A stretch of DNA of 64,000 nt from Bog-532 sp963830385 (GCA_963830385.1 CAWHMD010000008.1:558001-622000); one strand, 5' to 3'; counted from the first letter of the stretch, positions 7,445-16,523 are shown. Program-made: numbers and translations. Notes: a model not told the origin generated them from the sequence alone.

Positions 7445-9019
7445 GTGGCGGACATCTTCGACGGGTACCAGCCCGCGGAGGCGTGGGACGAGATGTTCTC
7501 CGGCCCCGGCGTGCCCCGCTCCTCCTACGCCGGGCTGATCAGCGCCCTGCAGCCGATGGACCCCGGGGAGCTGCGGTTCCGGGCCGACCAGCTGGCGCGG
7601 GTGTTCACCGACCGCGGCGTGACCTTCGACCTCGGCGGCGAGGAACGGCCATTCCCGCTGGACCTGGTGCCGCGCGTCATCGACGCCGTCGAGTGGGACC
7701 TGATCGTCCGGGGGGTCCGGCAGCGGGTCCGGGCGCTGGAAGCGTTCCTGGCCGACGTGTACGGCGACCGGCAGGTGTTCAGGGACGGCGTCGTGCCGTG
7801 GCGGGTGCTGCTGACCTCCTCCGGTTTCCACCGCGAGGTGGCCGGGCTCACCCCGCCGAACGGGGTCCGGGTCCAGGTGGCCGGCATCGACCTCATCCGT
7901 GACGAATACGGCCAGCTGCGGGTGCTGGAGGACAACGTCCGGATCCCGTCCGGGGTCAGCTACGTGATCGAGAACCGGCTGGCCATGACCCGGACGTTCC
8001 CCGGGCTGTTCGCCGAGCAGCGCGTGCAGCCGGTCGATGAGTACCCGGCCCGGCTGCTGGCCGCGCTGCGGGCGGCCGCCCCGGCCGGGACCAGCGACCC
8101 GGTGGTGGTGGTGCTCACCCCCGGCGTCAACAACGCCGCCTACTTCGAGCACGCGCTGCTGGCCCGGCTGATGGGGGCCGAGCTGGTCGAGGGACGGGAC
8201 CTGTTCTGCACCGGCAACCGGGTCTACGTGCGCACCACCCACGGCCAGCGCCGGGTCGACGTGATCTACCGGCGGGTCGACGACGACTTCCTGGATCCGG
8301 TGCTGTTCCGGGGAGACTCGGTGGTCGGCTGCGCCGGGCTGATCAACGCGGCCCGGTCCGGGCAGGTGACGATCGCCAACGGAGTCGGCAACGGCGTGGC
8401 CGACGACAAGCTGATCTACACCTACGTGCCCGAGCTGATCCGCTACTACCTCAGCGAAGACCCGGTGCTGCCCAACGTGGAGTCCTACCGGATGGATGAC
8501 CCGGACGTGCGGACCTGGGTGCTGGGCCAGCTGGGCAACCTGGTGCTCAAGCCGGTGGACGGGGCGGGCGGCAAGGGCATCGTGATCGGCCCGCACGCCG
8601 GCGAGCGGACGCTGGCCGAGCTGCACACCCAGGTGGCGGCCGATCCGCGCGGCTGGATCGCCCAGCGCCCGGTCAGCCTGTCCACCTCGCCGGTGCTGAT
8701 CGGCGAGCGGCTGGAGCCCCGGCACATCGACCTGCGCCCGTTCGCGGTCAACGACGGCAACGACGTGTGGCTGCTGCCCGGCGGCCTGACCCGGGTCGCG
8801 CTGCCCGAGGGCGCGCTGGTGGTGAACTCCAGCCAGGGCGGCGGGTCCAAGGACACCTGGGTGCTGGGCGGCGACGGGCTGGGCGTCGAGCATCCCGAGG
8901 CGGCGTCGTTCGGCCCGGCCCCGGCCGCCCCGCCCGGCCTGCTGGCCGACCGGCAGAGCATCTCCCTGCGTGACCAGGACCAGCAGCAGCAACAAGCGCG
9001 CGAGCGGGGGCAACGGTGA
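7445..9019 (+). CDS. Circularly permuted type 2 ATP-grasp protein (DUF404/DUF407)
   Basis: A 524-residue protein of the circularly permuted ATP-grasp family. Seen are the N-terminal AEAWDEMFSGPG, the LRVLEDNVRIPSGVSYVIENR segment (about 160-180), GVGNGVADDKLIYTYVPELI (about 315-335), and the nucleotide-binding LVLKPVDGAGGKGIVIGPHAG (about 363-383). It is predicted to form an amide or peptide bond using ATP; the substrate is unknown. TAAGCT at 7433-7438 lies 6 nt before the GTG start, indicating leaderless initiation. Its last codons overlap the alpha-E gene. With the next two genes it matches the order of the mycobacterial Rv2411c-Rv2409c genes. Confidence 0.93.
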   Translation: MADIFDGYQPAEAWDEMFSGPGVPRSSYAGLISALQPMDPGELRFRADQLARVFTDRGVTFDLGGEERPFPLDLVPRVIDAVEWDLIVRGVRQRVRALEAFLADVYGDRQVFRDGVVPWRVLLTSSGFHREVAGLTPPNGVRVQVAGIDLIRDEYGQLRVLEDNVRIPSGVSYVIENRLAMTRTFPGLFAEQRVQPVDEYPARLLAALRAAAPAGTSDPVVVVLTPGVNNAAYFEHALLARLMGAELVEGRDLFCTGNRVYVRTTHGQRRVDVIYRRVDDDFLDPVLFRGDSVVGCAGLINAARSGQVTIANGVGNGVADDKLIYTYVPELIRYYLSEDPVLPNVESYRMDDPDVRTWVLGQLGNLVLKPVDGAGGKGIVIGPHAGERTLAELHTQVAADPRGWIAQRPVSLSTSPVLIGERLEPRHIDLRPFAVNDGNDVWLLPGGLTRVALPEGALVVNSSQGGGSKDTWVLGGDGLGVEHPEAASFGPAPAAPPGLLADRQSISLRDQDQQQQQARERGQR

Positions 9020-9966
9020 GCGACTCGCTGCTGAGCCGGATCGCCGAGACCTTGTACTGGACCGGCCGGTACGTGGAGCGGGCCGACGACACCGCCCGCA
9101 TGCTCGACGTGTACGTGCACTACATGCTGGAGGACCCGAACGCCGACGAGGACGCCGACTGCCGGGCCATGATGGCCATCCTCGGCGTGCCCGCGCCGGA
9201 GGACGAGCCGATGGACATCGGGATGGCGCTGGCCCAGCTGGCCTACGACCCGAAGAACCCGAGCGCGATCTCGGGCGCGATCCGGTCGGCCCGGGCCGGG
9301 GTACGCAGCATCCGGGACGTGGTCTCCAGCGAGATGTGGGAGTGCCTGAACGTCACCAGCCTGGGCCTTTCCGGTCAGCGCCGGTCGGCCGACCGGCTGG
9401 GGCCGCACATGTACTTCCGGTTCGTCCGGGAGCGGGCGGCGCTGTTCTTCGGCCTGTCCGAATCGACCATGAGCCACGACGACGCCTGGCGGTTCCTGAT
9501 CCTCGGCCGCAGCCTGGAGCGGGTGGACATGACGGCGCGGCTGCTGCTGGCGCGGATGAGCGGGACCCGGCACCAGCTCGGCTGGCTCACCGTGCTGCAC
9601 GCGACCGGGGCGCACGAGTCATTCATCCGCACCCATGGCTGGGCCAGCGACCCGGCCGACGTCGCCGAGTTCCTCATGCTGGACCGGCTGTTCCCGCGGT
9701 CGGTGCTGCACGCGCTGACCGACGCCGAGGAGGCCCTGCGGGCGCTGGATCCGGGCGACGCCGACCGGCCCGGCACCGGCGACCCGGCCCGGCGGCCGAT
9801 CGGGCAGCTGCGGACCCGGCTGGAATACGCCGACCCGGCCCAGATCGAGGCGGACCTGCCCGACCTGGTCGGGTCGCTGCAGACGGCCTGCCGGCAGGCC
9901 AACGAGGCGATCACCAAGCGTTACTTCGCCTACTCGGCCCCGGTGGCCTGGGCGCAGGAAGGCTGA
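9016..9966 (+). CDS. Alpha-E domain-containing protein (DUF403)
   Basis: A 316-residue, mostly helical protein starting SDSLLSRIAETLYWTGRYVERADDTARMLDVY, the hallmark of the alpha-E family (Rv2410c-like). GTG at 9016 overlaps the previous stop by 4 nt (GTGA), so translation is coupled. Alpha-E proteins are nearly always encoded beside circularly permuted ATP-grasp enzymes and transglutaminases. They are thought to act with the ligase, perhaps as carrier, scaffold or modification target; the biochemical role is not established. Confidence 0.92.
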   Translation: MSDSLLSRIAETLYWTGRYVERADDTARMLDVYVHYMLEDPNADEDADCRAMMAILGVPAPEDEPMDIGMALAQLAYDPKNPSAISGAIRSARAGVRSIRDVVSSEMWECLNVTSLGLSGQRRSADRLGPHMYFRFVRERAALFFGLSESTMSHDDAWRFLILGRSLERVDMTARLLLARMSGTRHQLGWLTVLHATGAHESFIRTHGWASDPADVAEFLMLDRLFPRSVLHALTDAEEALRALDPGDADRPGTGDPARRPIGQLRTRLEYADPAQIEADLPDLVGSLQTACRQANEAITKRYFAYSAPVAWAQEG

Positions 9967-9968
9967 AG

Positions 9969-10820
9969 ATGGCGAGCGCGGGCTGGCGGCTGGGCATCGT
10001 GCACACGACCCGGGTCGCCTACAGCGGGGCCGCCCGGGCCTCCTACAACGAGTGCCGGATGACCCCGCCCACCTTGCCCCGGCAGGCGGTGCTGGCCACG
10101 TCGGTGCGGACCGGCGCGAACGTGCCGATCTGGTCCTACCGGGACTACTGGGGCACCACCGTGAGCTCGTTCGACATCCAGGAACCGCACGAGGAGCTGC
10201 TGGTCAAGGCCAGCGCGACCGTGCAGACGAGCGCCGCCCCGCCCGCGCCGGACCCGCTGCCGTGGCCGGAGCTGCACGAGCGGGCGGCCGGCAGCTACGT
10301 GCTGGAGTACCTGGCCGGGACCCCGCGCACCGCCATGGACGACACCGTGGTGGTGGCGGTCGCGGGCCGGGTGGCCGGCGCCGACCCGGCCGAGGCGGCC
10401 AGCGAGATCATCACCTGGGTGCGCGAGCAGGTGTCCTACGTGCCCGCCTCGACCGGCGTGCAGACCACCGCCTCGGAGGCCTGGGAGGACGGCCGGGGCG
10501 TCTGCCAGGACATGGCCCACATCACGGTGGCCCTGCTGCGGGCCGCGGGCCTACCCGCCCGGTACGTCTCCGGTTACCTGCACCCCGACCCGAAGGCCGA
10601 GCCGGGCCAGGCGGTGGCCGGCCAGAGCCACGCCTGGGCCGAGTACTGGACCGGCGACTGGGTGGCCTGCGACCCGACCAACCTGGCCCCGGTCGGCGAA
10701 CGGCACGTGGTGATCGGCCGGGGCCGCGACTACGCCGACGTGTCCCCGCTCAAGGGCATCTACAGCGGGGCGCCCAGCGTCGACATGGAGGTGACGGTGG
10801 AGGTCACCCGGCTGGCCTAG
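9969..10820 (+). CDS. Transglutaminase-like cysteine peptidase family protein
   Basis: A 283-residue protein starting 2 nt after the alpha-E stop (ATG 9969). The N-terminal domain GIVHTTRVAYSG is the usual bacterial transglutaminase N-domain. The catalytic triad is visible as Cys179 (GRGVCQDMAH), His221 (GQSHAWAEY) and Asp235 (WVACDPTN). No signal peptide is present, so the protein is cytoplasmic, probably acting as peptidase or amidase on products of the neighbouring ATP-grasp ligase. Its stop codon interlocks with the stop of the convergent lipoprotein gene in CTAG (10817-10820). Confidence 0.92.
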   Translation: MASAGWRLGIVHTTRVAYSGAARASYNECRMTPPTLPRQAVLATSVRTGANVPIWSYRDYWGTTVSSFDIQEPHEELLVKASATVQTSAAPPAPDPLPWPELHERAAGSYVLEYLAGTPRTAMDDTVVVAVAGRVAGADPAEAASEIITWVREQVSYVPASTGVQTTASEAWEDGRGVCQDMAHITVALLRAAGLPARYVSGYLHPDPKAEPGQAVAGQSHAWAEYWTGDWVACDPTNLAPVGERHVVIGRGRDYADVSPLKGIYSGAPSVDMEVTVEVTRLA

Positions 10821-11416
10821 GAGCTGGCACCCTGGTTGGTGGCCTGGGCGCCGCTGAACGAGTGCTGGTCGGGGTGCGGGATCCCGATGGCCAGGCCCAG
10901 CGCATGCCACAAGGTGGTGGCGGGCTCCGCGCGGCGTGGCTTGCCCAGGCCCTTGACGACCGAGCAGCCGGACGCCTCGGCGGTGACCGGGCTGAACTTG
11001 GTGCTGCCCTCGGTGAACGTGAGCTGATAGCTGACGCCGTTGTCCATCGGGCAGGTGACCGCGCCGGATTGCTGCGGCAGCGCGCACAGATTCTTGGCCA
11101 CCGTCTGCACCTGGGTCGCGCTGGTCACCACCTCGGTGGCCGGGAACACGAACTTCAGATGGTTCTGCGGCAGGTCGTTCACCCGGTGCACGGTGAGGGC
11201 GGTCAGCTTGGGCACCGCCGAGCACACGCCCGAGCTGGCCTGCAAGGTGGCGCCGCTGGACGGGCTGGCGGGCTGGCTCGACGGGCTGCCGCCGGCGGCC
11301 GGTGCCTGGGTGCTGCCGCAGGCCGCGACCGCGACGGTGGCGGCCACCGCGGCCGCGCCGGTCAGGGCGGCCAGGGCGGTGCGGGTGTGGTCGGTCGTGC
11401 GCTGGCGCACGAGCAT
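10817..11416 (-). CDS. Secreted lipoprotein, DUF4232-like
   Basis: A 199-residue protein with a lipoprotein signal: charged start MLVRQRTTDHTR, hydrophobic Ala/Val core, and VAVAAC with the lipidated Cys at position 33. A Ser/Pro/Gly linker (about 35-58) follows, then a globular domain with four cysteines (about 64, 111, 122 and 150) likely to form disulfides outside the membrane. The fold resembles DUF4232 domains of actinobacterial lipoproteins, but the match is not clear enough to be certain. It is convergent with the ATP-grasp operon and has no obvious partner. Confidence 0.75.
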   Translation of the reverse strand: MLVRQRTTDHTRTALAALTGAAAVAATVAVAACGSTQAPAAGGSPSSQPASPSSGATLQASSGVCSAVPKLTALTVHRVNDLPQNHLKFVFPATEVVTSATQVQTVAKNLCALPQQSGAVTCPMDNGVSYQLTFTEGSTKFSPVTAEASGCSVVKGLGKPRRAEPATTLWHALGLAIGIPHPDQHSFSGAQATNQGASS

Positions 11417-11629
11417 TGCTCTGCTCCGTTCCCGGCCATGGGCGCTGATACCTGTGCCCCCCGGATGGCCGTGTCCCAGATTGGACGCCGCTCCCCTGGG
11501 CTACGGTTCCACATCGCTGCGCCGTCTGTGCGTCAGATGAGACATCGAGGGGGTCTCGCCTGGTGCAGCGCCAGCCGTGTGAATCCCGTTGCCTGTAAGG
11601 GAGACAACGGTGACACGGAGGGCACGACG

Positions 11630-12187
11630 ATGGCGATGCTGCTGACCGAGCGATGGCCGCAGATGACCGCTGAGGCCGCGGACGGCGCGGACGAGATCAC
11701 CAGCCGCGACGGCGAGAACGCCCAGGAACTGGTGGCGGAGATGGCCGCGCTGATCCGCGATACCCGGCCGTATCTGGCCGTCAGCAGCGCGGTCGCGGCG
11801 GCGGTGCTGGTCGGGCTGGCCGTTGAGGCCGCGACCGTGCCGGTCGGCGGGCCGGGACCGGGCGCGGTGGCCGCGGGTGCGCTGTTCGCGCTGGTGGCGT
11901 TCTGCCTGCTGCGGACGCTGACCCTGATCGTGCTGGCCGGCCTGCCGCTGAGCCAGTCCCTGTCCCGGCAGCGGGTGACGTCCGGGGCGCCGCTGGATCC
12001 GCGCGCCCCCTGGGCCAGCGTCCCGCCGCCGGGGACGTTCGCCGAGCCCTGGGGCTGGACCCGCGCCCACCTGCTGCTCAGCCAGGCGCGGTTCCGGGCC
12101 GAACGGATCCAGTCCGCCACCACCTGGGCGCTCATCACCACCGCGGCGTTCCTGGCCTGCACGGCGGTCGTGCTCCTGGCCCGGTGA
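11630..12187 (+). CDS. Small integral membrane protein of unknown function
   Basis: A 185-residue protein beginning MAMLLTERWPQMTAEAADG. GGAGGG at 11617-11622 is spaced 7 nt from ATG, which decides this start. Hydrophobic segments lie at about 46-65 (YLAVSSAVAAAVLVGLAV), 78-105 (VAAGALFALVAFCLLRTLTL) and 166-184 (TTWALITTAAFLACTAVVLL), so two or three helices span the membrane, with a hydrophilic loop of about 60 residues before the last. No family was recognised. It lies upstream of a Crp-type regulator in the same direction. Confidence 0.72.
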   Translation: MAMLLTERWPQMTAEAADGADEITSRDGENAQELVAEMAALIRDTRPYLAVSSAVAAAVLVGLAVEAATVPVGGPGPGAVAAGALFALVAFCLLRTLTLIVLAGLPLSQSLSRQRVTSGAPLDPRAPWASVPPPGTFAEPWGWTRAHLLLSQARFRAERIQSATTWALITTAAFLACTAVVLLAR

Positions 12188-12311
12188 TCACGGGGGCCAC
12201 CGGGCCAGGGTCCCGGCCGGGTTGTGGTGAACGGTGTCGGGAGTCATGGTGGAGATGAGGGTTCGCGTGCGGTTTGCGGGCAGCCGGGGACCGCACTGAC
12301 GGCTGGGAAAC

Positions 12312-13004
12312 ATGAGCGAAGAACGACCCGGGTTCTGGCACCAGCTCAGCGCGGGCGACCAGGGCCGGCTGACCGCCGTGGGCCGGATCGGCAAATACGC
12401 GCCGGGCGCGACCATCTGCCGCCAGGGTGAGCCCGCGACGTTCCTGTTCGTGCTGATCGGCGGCTGGGTCAAGGTGGTCACGGTGAGCCGCGACGGTGAC
12501 GAGGCGGTGCTGGCCCTGCGCGGCGACGGCGACGTGGTCGGGGAGTTCGCCGGCGAGCTGGGCGGTTACCGGACCGCCACCATGTACGCCCTCGACGACG
12601 TGGAGGCGGTGCTGATCCAGCACCGGCGGTTCTCGGCCTACCTCGACGGCTGCCCGCCGGCCGCGCAGGCCTACCGGCGGGTGCTGGTCCAGCGGATCAG
12701 CGAGACCGCCGAGAGCCTGCACGCCCAGGCCACCACCAGCGGCGCCCAGCGGCTGGCGCGGCTGCTGATCAGCCTGGCCGACCGGCACGGCCATCCCCTG
12801 GACCCGGAGGCGGCCGGGCCGGAGGTGGTCATCACGCTGCCGCTGACCCAGCAGGAGCTGGCCGACCTGGCCCTGGTGGCGCGGGCCACCGCCACCCGGG
12901 CGCTGGCCGACTGGCGCAAGCGGAACATCGTCCAGACCGGGCACCGGCGCATCGCGATCGTCGACCCGGCCGCGCTGCACCGGCTGGCCGGGCTCGGCCC
13001 CTAG
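12312..13004 (+). CDS. Crp/Fnr family transcriptional regulator
   Basis: A 230-residue protein with an N-terminal cyclic-nucleotide-binding beta-barrel (about 10-125; GATICRQGEPATFLFVLIGG and GDGDVVGEFAGELGG are the phosphate-binding-cassette region). A C-terminal winged helix follows (LTQQELADLALVARATATRAL, about 175-200). The FNR-type cysteine cluster is absent, so iron-sulfur sensing is unlikely. Whether cAMP binds cannot be decided. Its TAG stop overlaps the stop of the convergent MarR gene in CTAG (13001-13004). Confidence 0.88.
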   Translation: MSEERPGFWHQLSAGDQGRLTAVGRIGKYAPGATICRQGEPATFLFVLIGGWVKVVTVSRDGDEAVLALRGDGDVVGEFAGELGGYRTATMYALDDVEAVLIQHRRFSAYLDGCPPAAQAYRRVLVQRISETAESLHAQATTSGAQRLARLLISLADRHGHPLDPEAAGPEVVITLPLTQQELADLALVARATATRALADWRKRNIVQTGHRRIAIVDPAALHRLAGLGP

Positions 13005-13504
13005 CGGGCCTGGCCCGGCCCCTGGCTGCCGTCCCCGGGACCGGCCAGGACGGCGAGGATGCGGTCGAGGGCGGCCAGGTCGGCGGCGGGCAGCTCGCGC
13101 ACCGGCCGGGGCGGGGCGCCGAGGATCTCATCGGCCAGCCGGGCCTGCTCCAGGCCGGCCGGCGTGATCGAGACGAGCTTGGACCGGCGGTCACCCGCGC
13201 GCACGGTGCGCACCACCAGGCCCCGGCGTTCCAGGTCGTCGACGGCCACGGTGGTGTACGGGGGGTCGGTACCGAGCCCGGCCGCCAGCTCGCGCATGGT
13301 CATCGGGCCGGCCGCGACCAGGCGCACGGCCTTGGCCCGGATGAAGCTCATGCCGAGGGCGTCGCACACCTTCTTGCGGCGGTCATAGCGGTCGAGCACC
13401 AGCGTGCGCATGGCCTGCCAGGCCCGGGTGGCCGCGTCCTCGGCGGCGGGAGCGCGGGCAGGGGCGGGCGCGGGGGCTTCGTGAGCGGGAGCGGGAGTGG
13501 TCAT
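13001..13504 (-). CDS. MarR family transcriptional regulator
   Basis: A 167-residue protein starting at ATG 13504, overlapping the exporter stop by 4 nt (ATGA). An Ala/Pro-rich leader of about 25 residues is followed by a MarR winged helix: GPMTMRELAAGLGTDPPYTTVAVDDLERRGLVVR (helices 3-4), the wing RAGDRRSKLVSITPAG, and a C-terminal dimerisation helix. Translational coupling behind an EmrB-type exporter suggests it controls that exporter. A TTGT-N6-ACAA inverted repeat at 14968-14981 ahead of the operon is a candidate operator. Confidence 0.88.
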   Translation of the reverse strand: MTTPAPAHEAPAPAPARAPAAEDAATRAWQAMRTLVLDRYDRRKKVCDALGMSFIRAKAVRLVAAGPMTMRELAAGLGTDPPYTTVAVDDLERRGLVVRTVRAGDRRSKLVSITPAGLEQARLADEILGAPPRPVRELPAADLAALDRILAVLAGPGDGSQGPGQAR

Positions 13505-14946
13505 GGCACGCTCACCGTTGACCTTTCGTCGGCGGGCGACAGCAGGCTGGCGGTCCGGGCCGCCGTCCGCTGGGCCCAGGTGCCCGTGGTGACGATGGCG
13601 AGGACGAGCCCGACGGCCCCGCAGACGGCCACGATCCACCATCCGGGCCGGCTGGCCGCCACGAACCCGGCGCTCAGCCCTCCCTTCAGGTTACCGTTCA
13701 GCACCGAGCCCATCACCGCGACGCCGAGCGACTGGCCGATCTGGCGGCTGGCCGACGCGCAGCCGGCCGCCACCCCGGCCTGCTCACGGGGCATGCCGGA
13801 CACGGCCGAGTTGGTGATGGCCGCGTTGACGAAGCCGTTACCGGCGCCGAAGATCACGTAGGCACCGAACAGGTAGGCCAGCGACGTGGTGGCGGTCAGC
13901 CGGGTCATCAGCAGCCCGGCCGCGATGATGAAGATGCCGGACAGCACCATCGGGATCCGCGTGCCCCGGTTGGCCACGATCCGGCCGGACCACGTCGCGC
14001 ACACGGCCAGCACGATCGCCATCGGCAGCAGGTAGAGGCCGGCCGTCAGCGGCCGGTAGCCGCGGACGTCCTGCAGGTACAAGGTGTTCAGGAACAGGAA
14101 TCCGCCCAGGGCGGCCATCGCCGTCACCGCGGTCGCGGTGGCACCGGAGAACGGCGCGCTGCGGAAGAACCGCGGGTTCAGCAGGGGCTCGTCGCGGTGC
14201 AGCTCGTAGTGCACGAACACGGCCAGGCCGACGGCGGCCACCGCGAACAGCCCGATGATCAGCGGCGAGCCCCAGCCGCGGTCCGGGCCCTCGATGATCG
14301 CGTAGGTGAGCGAGGCCAGCGTCGCGATCAGCAGCAGCTGGCCGACCGGGTCCGGCCGCCGTGCCTTCGGGGCCCGCGACTCCGGCACGAACAGCGCACA
14401 GCACACGATGGCGGCGATGCCGACCGGGATGTTGACCCAGAAAATGCCCCGCCAGCCCACCGAGTCGACCAGCGCGCCGCCGACCACCGGCCCGAGCGCC
14501 ATGCTCAGCCCGAACACCGCGCCCCAGATGCCGATGGCCTGGGCCCGCTCGCGCTTGTCGGTGAAGGTGTTGGTGATGATCGACATCGCCACCGGGTTGA
14601 GCATCGAGCCGCCCACCGCCTGCAGCATCCGGAACCCGATCAGCCAGCCCGTGCCCGGGGCCAGGCTGCAGGCCAGCGACCCGAGACTGAACACGGCCAG
14701 CCCGGTCTGGAAGGTGCGCCGGCGGCCGATGCGGTCGGCGGTCGAGCCGGAGAACAGCAGCAGGCTGGCCAGCACCAGGGTGTAGGCGTCGATCGTCCAC
14801 TGCAGGCTGCTGAGCGGCGCGTGCAGCTCGCGGGAGATCGACGGCAGCGCCACGTTCACGATCGTGCTGTCCAGGCCGACGATGAACAGCGCGCTGCAGC
14901 AGACGGCCAGCACCAGCAGACGGCGCCGACGGCTCAGATCCGGCAC
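13501..14946 (-). CDS. MFS transporter, EmrB/QacA (DHA2) family
   Basis: A 481-residue, 14-helix drug:proton antiporter. TM1 has VGLDSTIVNVALPSISREL, motif A is FSGSTADRIGRRRTFQTG, and AVFGLSMALGPVVGGALVDSVGWRGIFWVNIPVG covers motif C. It starts at GTG 14946. It is an inner-membrane exporter of toxic compounds, first gene of an operon with the MarR regulator. The ligand cannot be predicted. Confidence 0.9.
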   Translation of the reverse strand: MPDLSRRRRLLVLAVCCSALFIVGLDSTIVNVALPSISRELHAPLSSLQWTIDAYTLVLASLLLFSGSTADRIGRRRTFQTGLAVFSLGSLACSLAPGTGWLIGFRMLQAVGGSMLNPVAMSIITNTFTDKRERAQAIGIWGAVFGLSMALGPVVGGALVDSVGWRGIFWVNIPVGIAAIVCCALFVPESRAPKARRPDPVGQLLLIATLASLTYAIIEGPDRGWGSPLIIGLFAVAAVGLAVFVHYELHRDEPLLNPRFFRSAPFSGATATAVTAMAALGGFLFLNTLYLQDVRGYRPLTAGLYLLPMAIVLAVCATWSGRIVANRGTRIPMVLSGIFIIAAGLLMTRLTATTSLAYLFGAYVIFGAGNGFVNAAITNSAVSGMPREQAGVAAGCASASRQIGQSLGVAVMGSVLNGNLKGGLSAGFVAASRPGWWIVAVCGAVGLVLAIVTTGTWAQRTAARTASLLSPADERSTVSVP

Positions 14947-14967
14947 AGCGGCTCACCCCAGCGAAAG

Positions 14968-14981
14968 TTGTGCTTCTACAA
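14968..14981. promoter_or_regulatory. TTGT-N6-ACAA inverted repeat, candidate MarR operator
   Basis: Located 22 bp upstream of the exporter start in an AT-rich patch of the 285-bp intergenic region. Size and position suit a MarR dimer, but the link to the MarR gene of this operon is inferred only from location. Confidence 0.4.
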
Positions 14982-15231
14982 TCATTTTCATACTAAAACT
15001 AACCAGCCACGCACGTGCACCGCGTGTTCCCCAGCCGCAGCGAGACCTCGGTCACGGTCCGCCCGGGCGCCGCCCGGACGGCCAGATATTTCCGGACAAA
15101 ACCGGACACCCTGGGCCGTTTTCCTGCGATGAGACATACCCAAGGTCTACATTTGTCTCACCTGTAAGGCACCGGGCTCCCTGGCCAAGGGGCCCGTGGG
15201 GCCGCAGGCTCTAGGTGCCGGGGGGTGAACG

Positions 15232-15885
15232 ATGAGCCGCAGACTTCTCCAACTGGTCATGCCGGTTTTCCCGGACCGGCGCATGTTCCGCCTCCACGAC
15301 TCGGCCGTCGACCCGAACGCGCCCGGCGCCCCGCTCCCCCCGGTCGGCTCGCTGATCAGCGTCAACCGCGAGCAGCTGTGGATCGGCAGCTTGCAGGAGC
15401 AGCTCGACGTGCGGGTAGTCATCGAGGAGTGGGACGGCGCGCCGCCGCCGATCGGCGACACCTGGCAGGAAGAGGCCAAGTGCCGCCTGTACCTGCGGGG
15501 TTACCTCAGCATCGACGCGGGGGCGGTGGGCAAGGCCATCCACGGGCTGCGGCTGGCCAGCGGGGTGGGTGACTACGCGGTGCGCGTCTACGCCAGCAAC
15601 CGCGAGGAAGCGGCCCGCCGCTACGCCGAGCTCTACAACTCCTTCCGCAACCCCCTGGCCGACGAGTTCCAGCAGGCCAAGAAGCAGCTGGAAGGGCTCG
15701 AGCGGTACCTTATCCAGCTCTGGCGCGAGTACTTATCACCACGGCGGCCCGGCGCGCTCAGCGGATCGAGCGGCGTCAGCGCCCATCCGGGGCCACCGGC
15801 CGGACCACGGCGGGCGGCCCTTTCACGGCCGGCGCACCGGCCGGTGACCCGGGTACGCGTGCCGGGGCCCCGTCCGCCCGCCTGA
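15232..15885 (+). CDS. Hypothetical protein, cytoplasmic, Pro/Arg-rich C-terminus
   Basis: A 217-residue protein starting MSRRLLQLVMPVFPDRRMFRLHD. GGGGTGA precedes the ATG, and third positions are G/C biased, supporting coding. A conserved-looking core (about 1-165) includes SLQEQLDVRVVIEEWDGAPP and a helix-rich end YNSFRNPLADEFQQAKKQLEGLERYLIQLWREYL. The last 45 residues are low-complexity Pro/Arg/Ala. There is no signal peptide or membrane helix. I do not recognise the family, and its neighbours give no functional hint. Confidence 0.62.
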   Translation: MSRRLLQLVMPVFPDRRMFRLHDSAVDPNAPGAPLPPVGSLISVNREQLWIGSLQEQLDVRVVIEEWDGAPPPIGDTWQEEAKCRLYLRGYLSIDAGAVGKAIHGLRLASGVGDYAVRVYASNREEAARRYAELYNSFRNPLADEFQQAKKQLEGLERYLIQLWREYLSPRRPGALSGSSGVSAHPGPPAGPRRAALSRPAHRPVTRVRVPGPRPPA

Positions 15886-15928
15886 GAGCGGAGGAGCCAG
15901 GGGCCGGGGCGTTCAGAGGCTGGGGCCG

Positions 15929-16393
15929 TTAGGGGCTGTCGGCCGCGGACGCGCTGGTACCGGACTGAGCAGCCGCGGGCTTGCTGGCGGCGTGCGCGCT
16001 GGCGTTACTGGCGGACGCCTTCGCCGAGGCGGAGGTCCTGGCGCTCGCGCTGGTCTTGGCGGTCGCGTTCTTGCCCGGCGACGAGGTGCCCGGCTGGGCC
16101 CCGATCTCGGCCTGCCCCTGGACGTTGCTGGCGGACGAGGTGGTCACCGGATGATTGCCAGTGGTCCGCGCACCTGACCGAAATGGCAGCATCGCGTACA
16201 CCATGAGCGACACCATGGCCACGACGACCACCGTGAACAGCGAGCCGATGACACGGGCGCGGGTCGAGCGCAGGACGCTCAGGCGGCTCGGCTTCCGGAA
16301 CGAGGTCAGGTCCGAGGCCAGCCGCGGATCCGCAGCCGCGAGCCGCTGCTCAATCTCGGCGAGCATGCGCTGCTCGTCCATCGACAGCGCCAT
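15929..16393 (-). CDS. DUF3040 domain-containing membrane protein
   Basis: A 154-residue protein with the typical DUF3040 start MALSMDEQRMLAEIEQRLAAADPRLASDL, one transmembrane helix (about 54-76, VIGSLFTVVVVAMVSLMVYAML), and a long Ser/Ala/Lys/Thr-rich tail that should be disordered. GGAGG just upstream of the ATG at 16393 decides the start over longer in-frame versions. DUF3040 proteins are small actinobacterial membrane proteins of unknown role. The tail here is unusually long and repetitive (ASARTSASAKASASNASA). Confidence 0.85.
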   Translation of the reverse strand: MALSMDEQRMLAEIEQRLAAADPRLASDLTSFRKPSRLSVLRSTRARVIGSLFTVVVVAMVSLMVYAMLPFRSGARTTGNHPVTTSSASNVQGQAEIGAQPGTSSPGKNATAKTSASARTSASAKASASNASAHAASKPAAAQSGTSASAADSP

Positions 16394-16523
16394 AGCGCAA
16401 CCTCCGCGTCCAACGCCCGGTGGATACCCCTTGATTGTCCCCCACCACAAGATCTTTATCCAATTGTTCCGGATTTGCCGTGACCCTGTTTCTGGGATCG
16501 GGGGTCCCTTGCTCGCGGCCAGG

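Noticed and set aside
6923..9013. 696-codon minus-strand frame opposite the ATP-grasp gene
   Set aside because: No motif and shadow-type composition; the sense strand encodes a well-conserved ATP-grasp protein.
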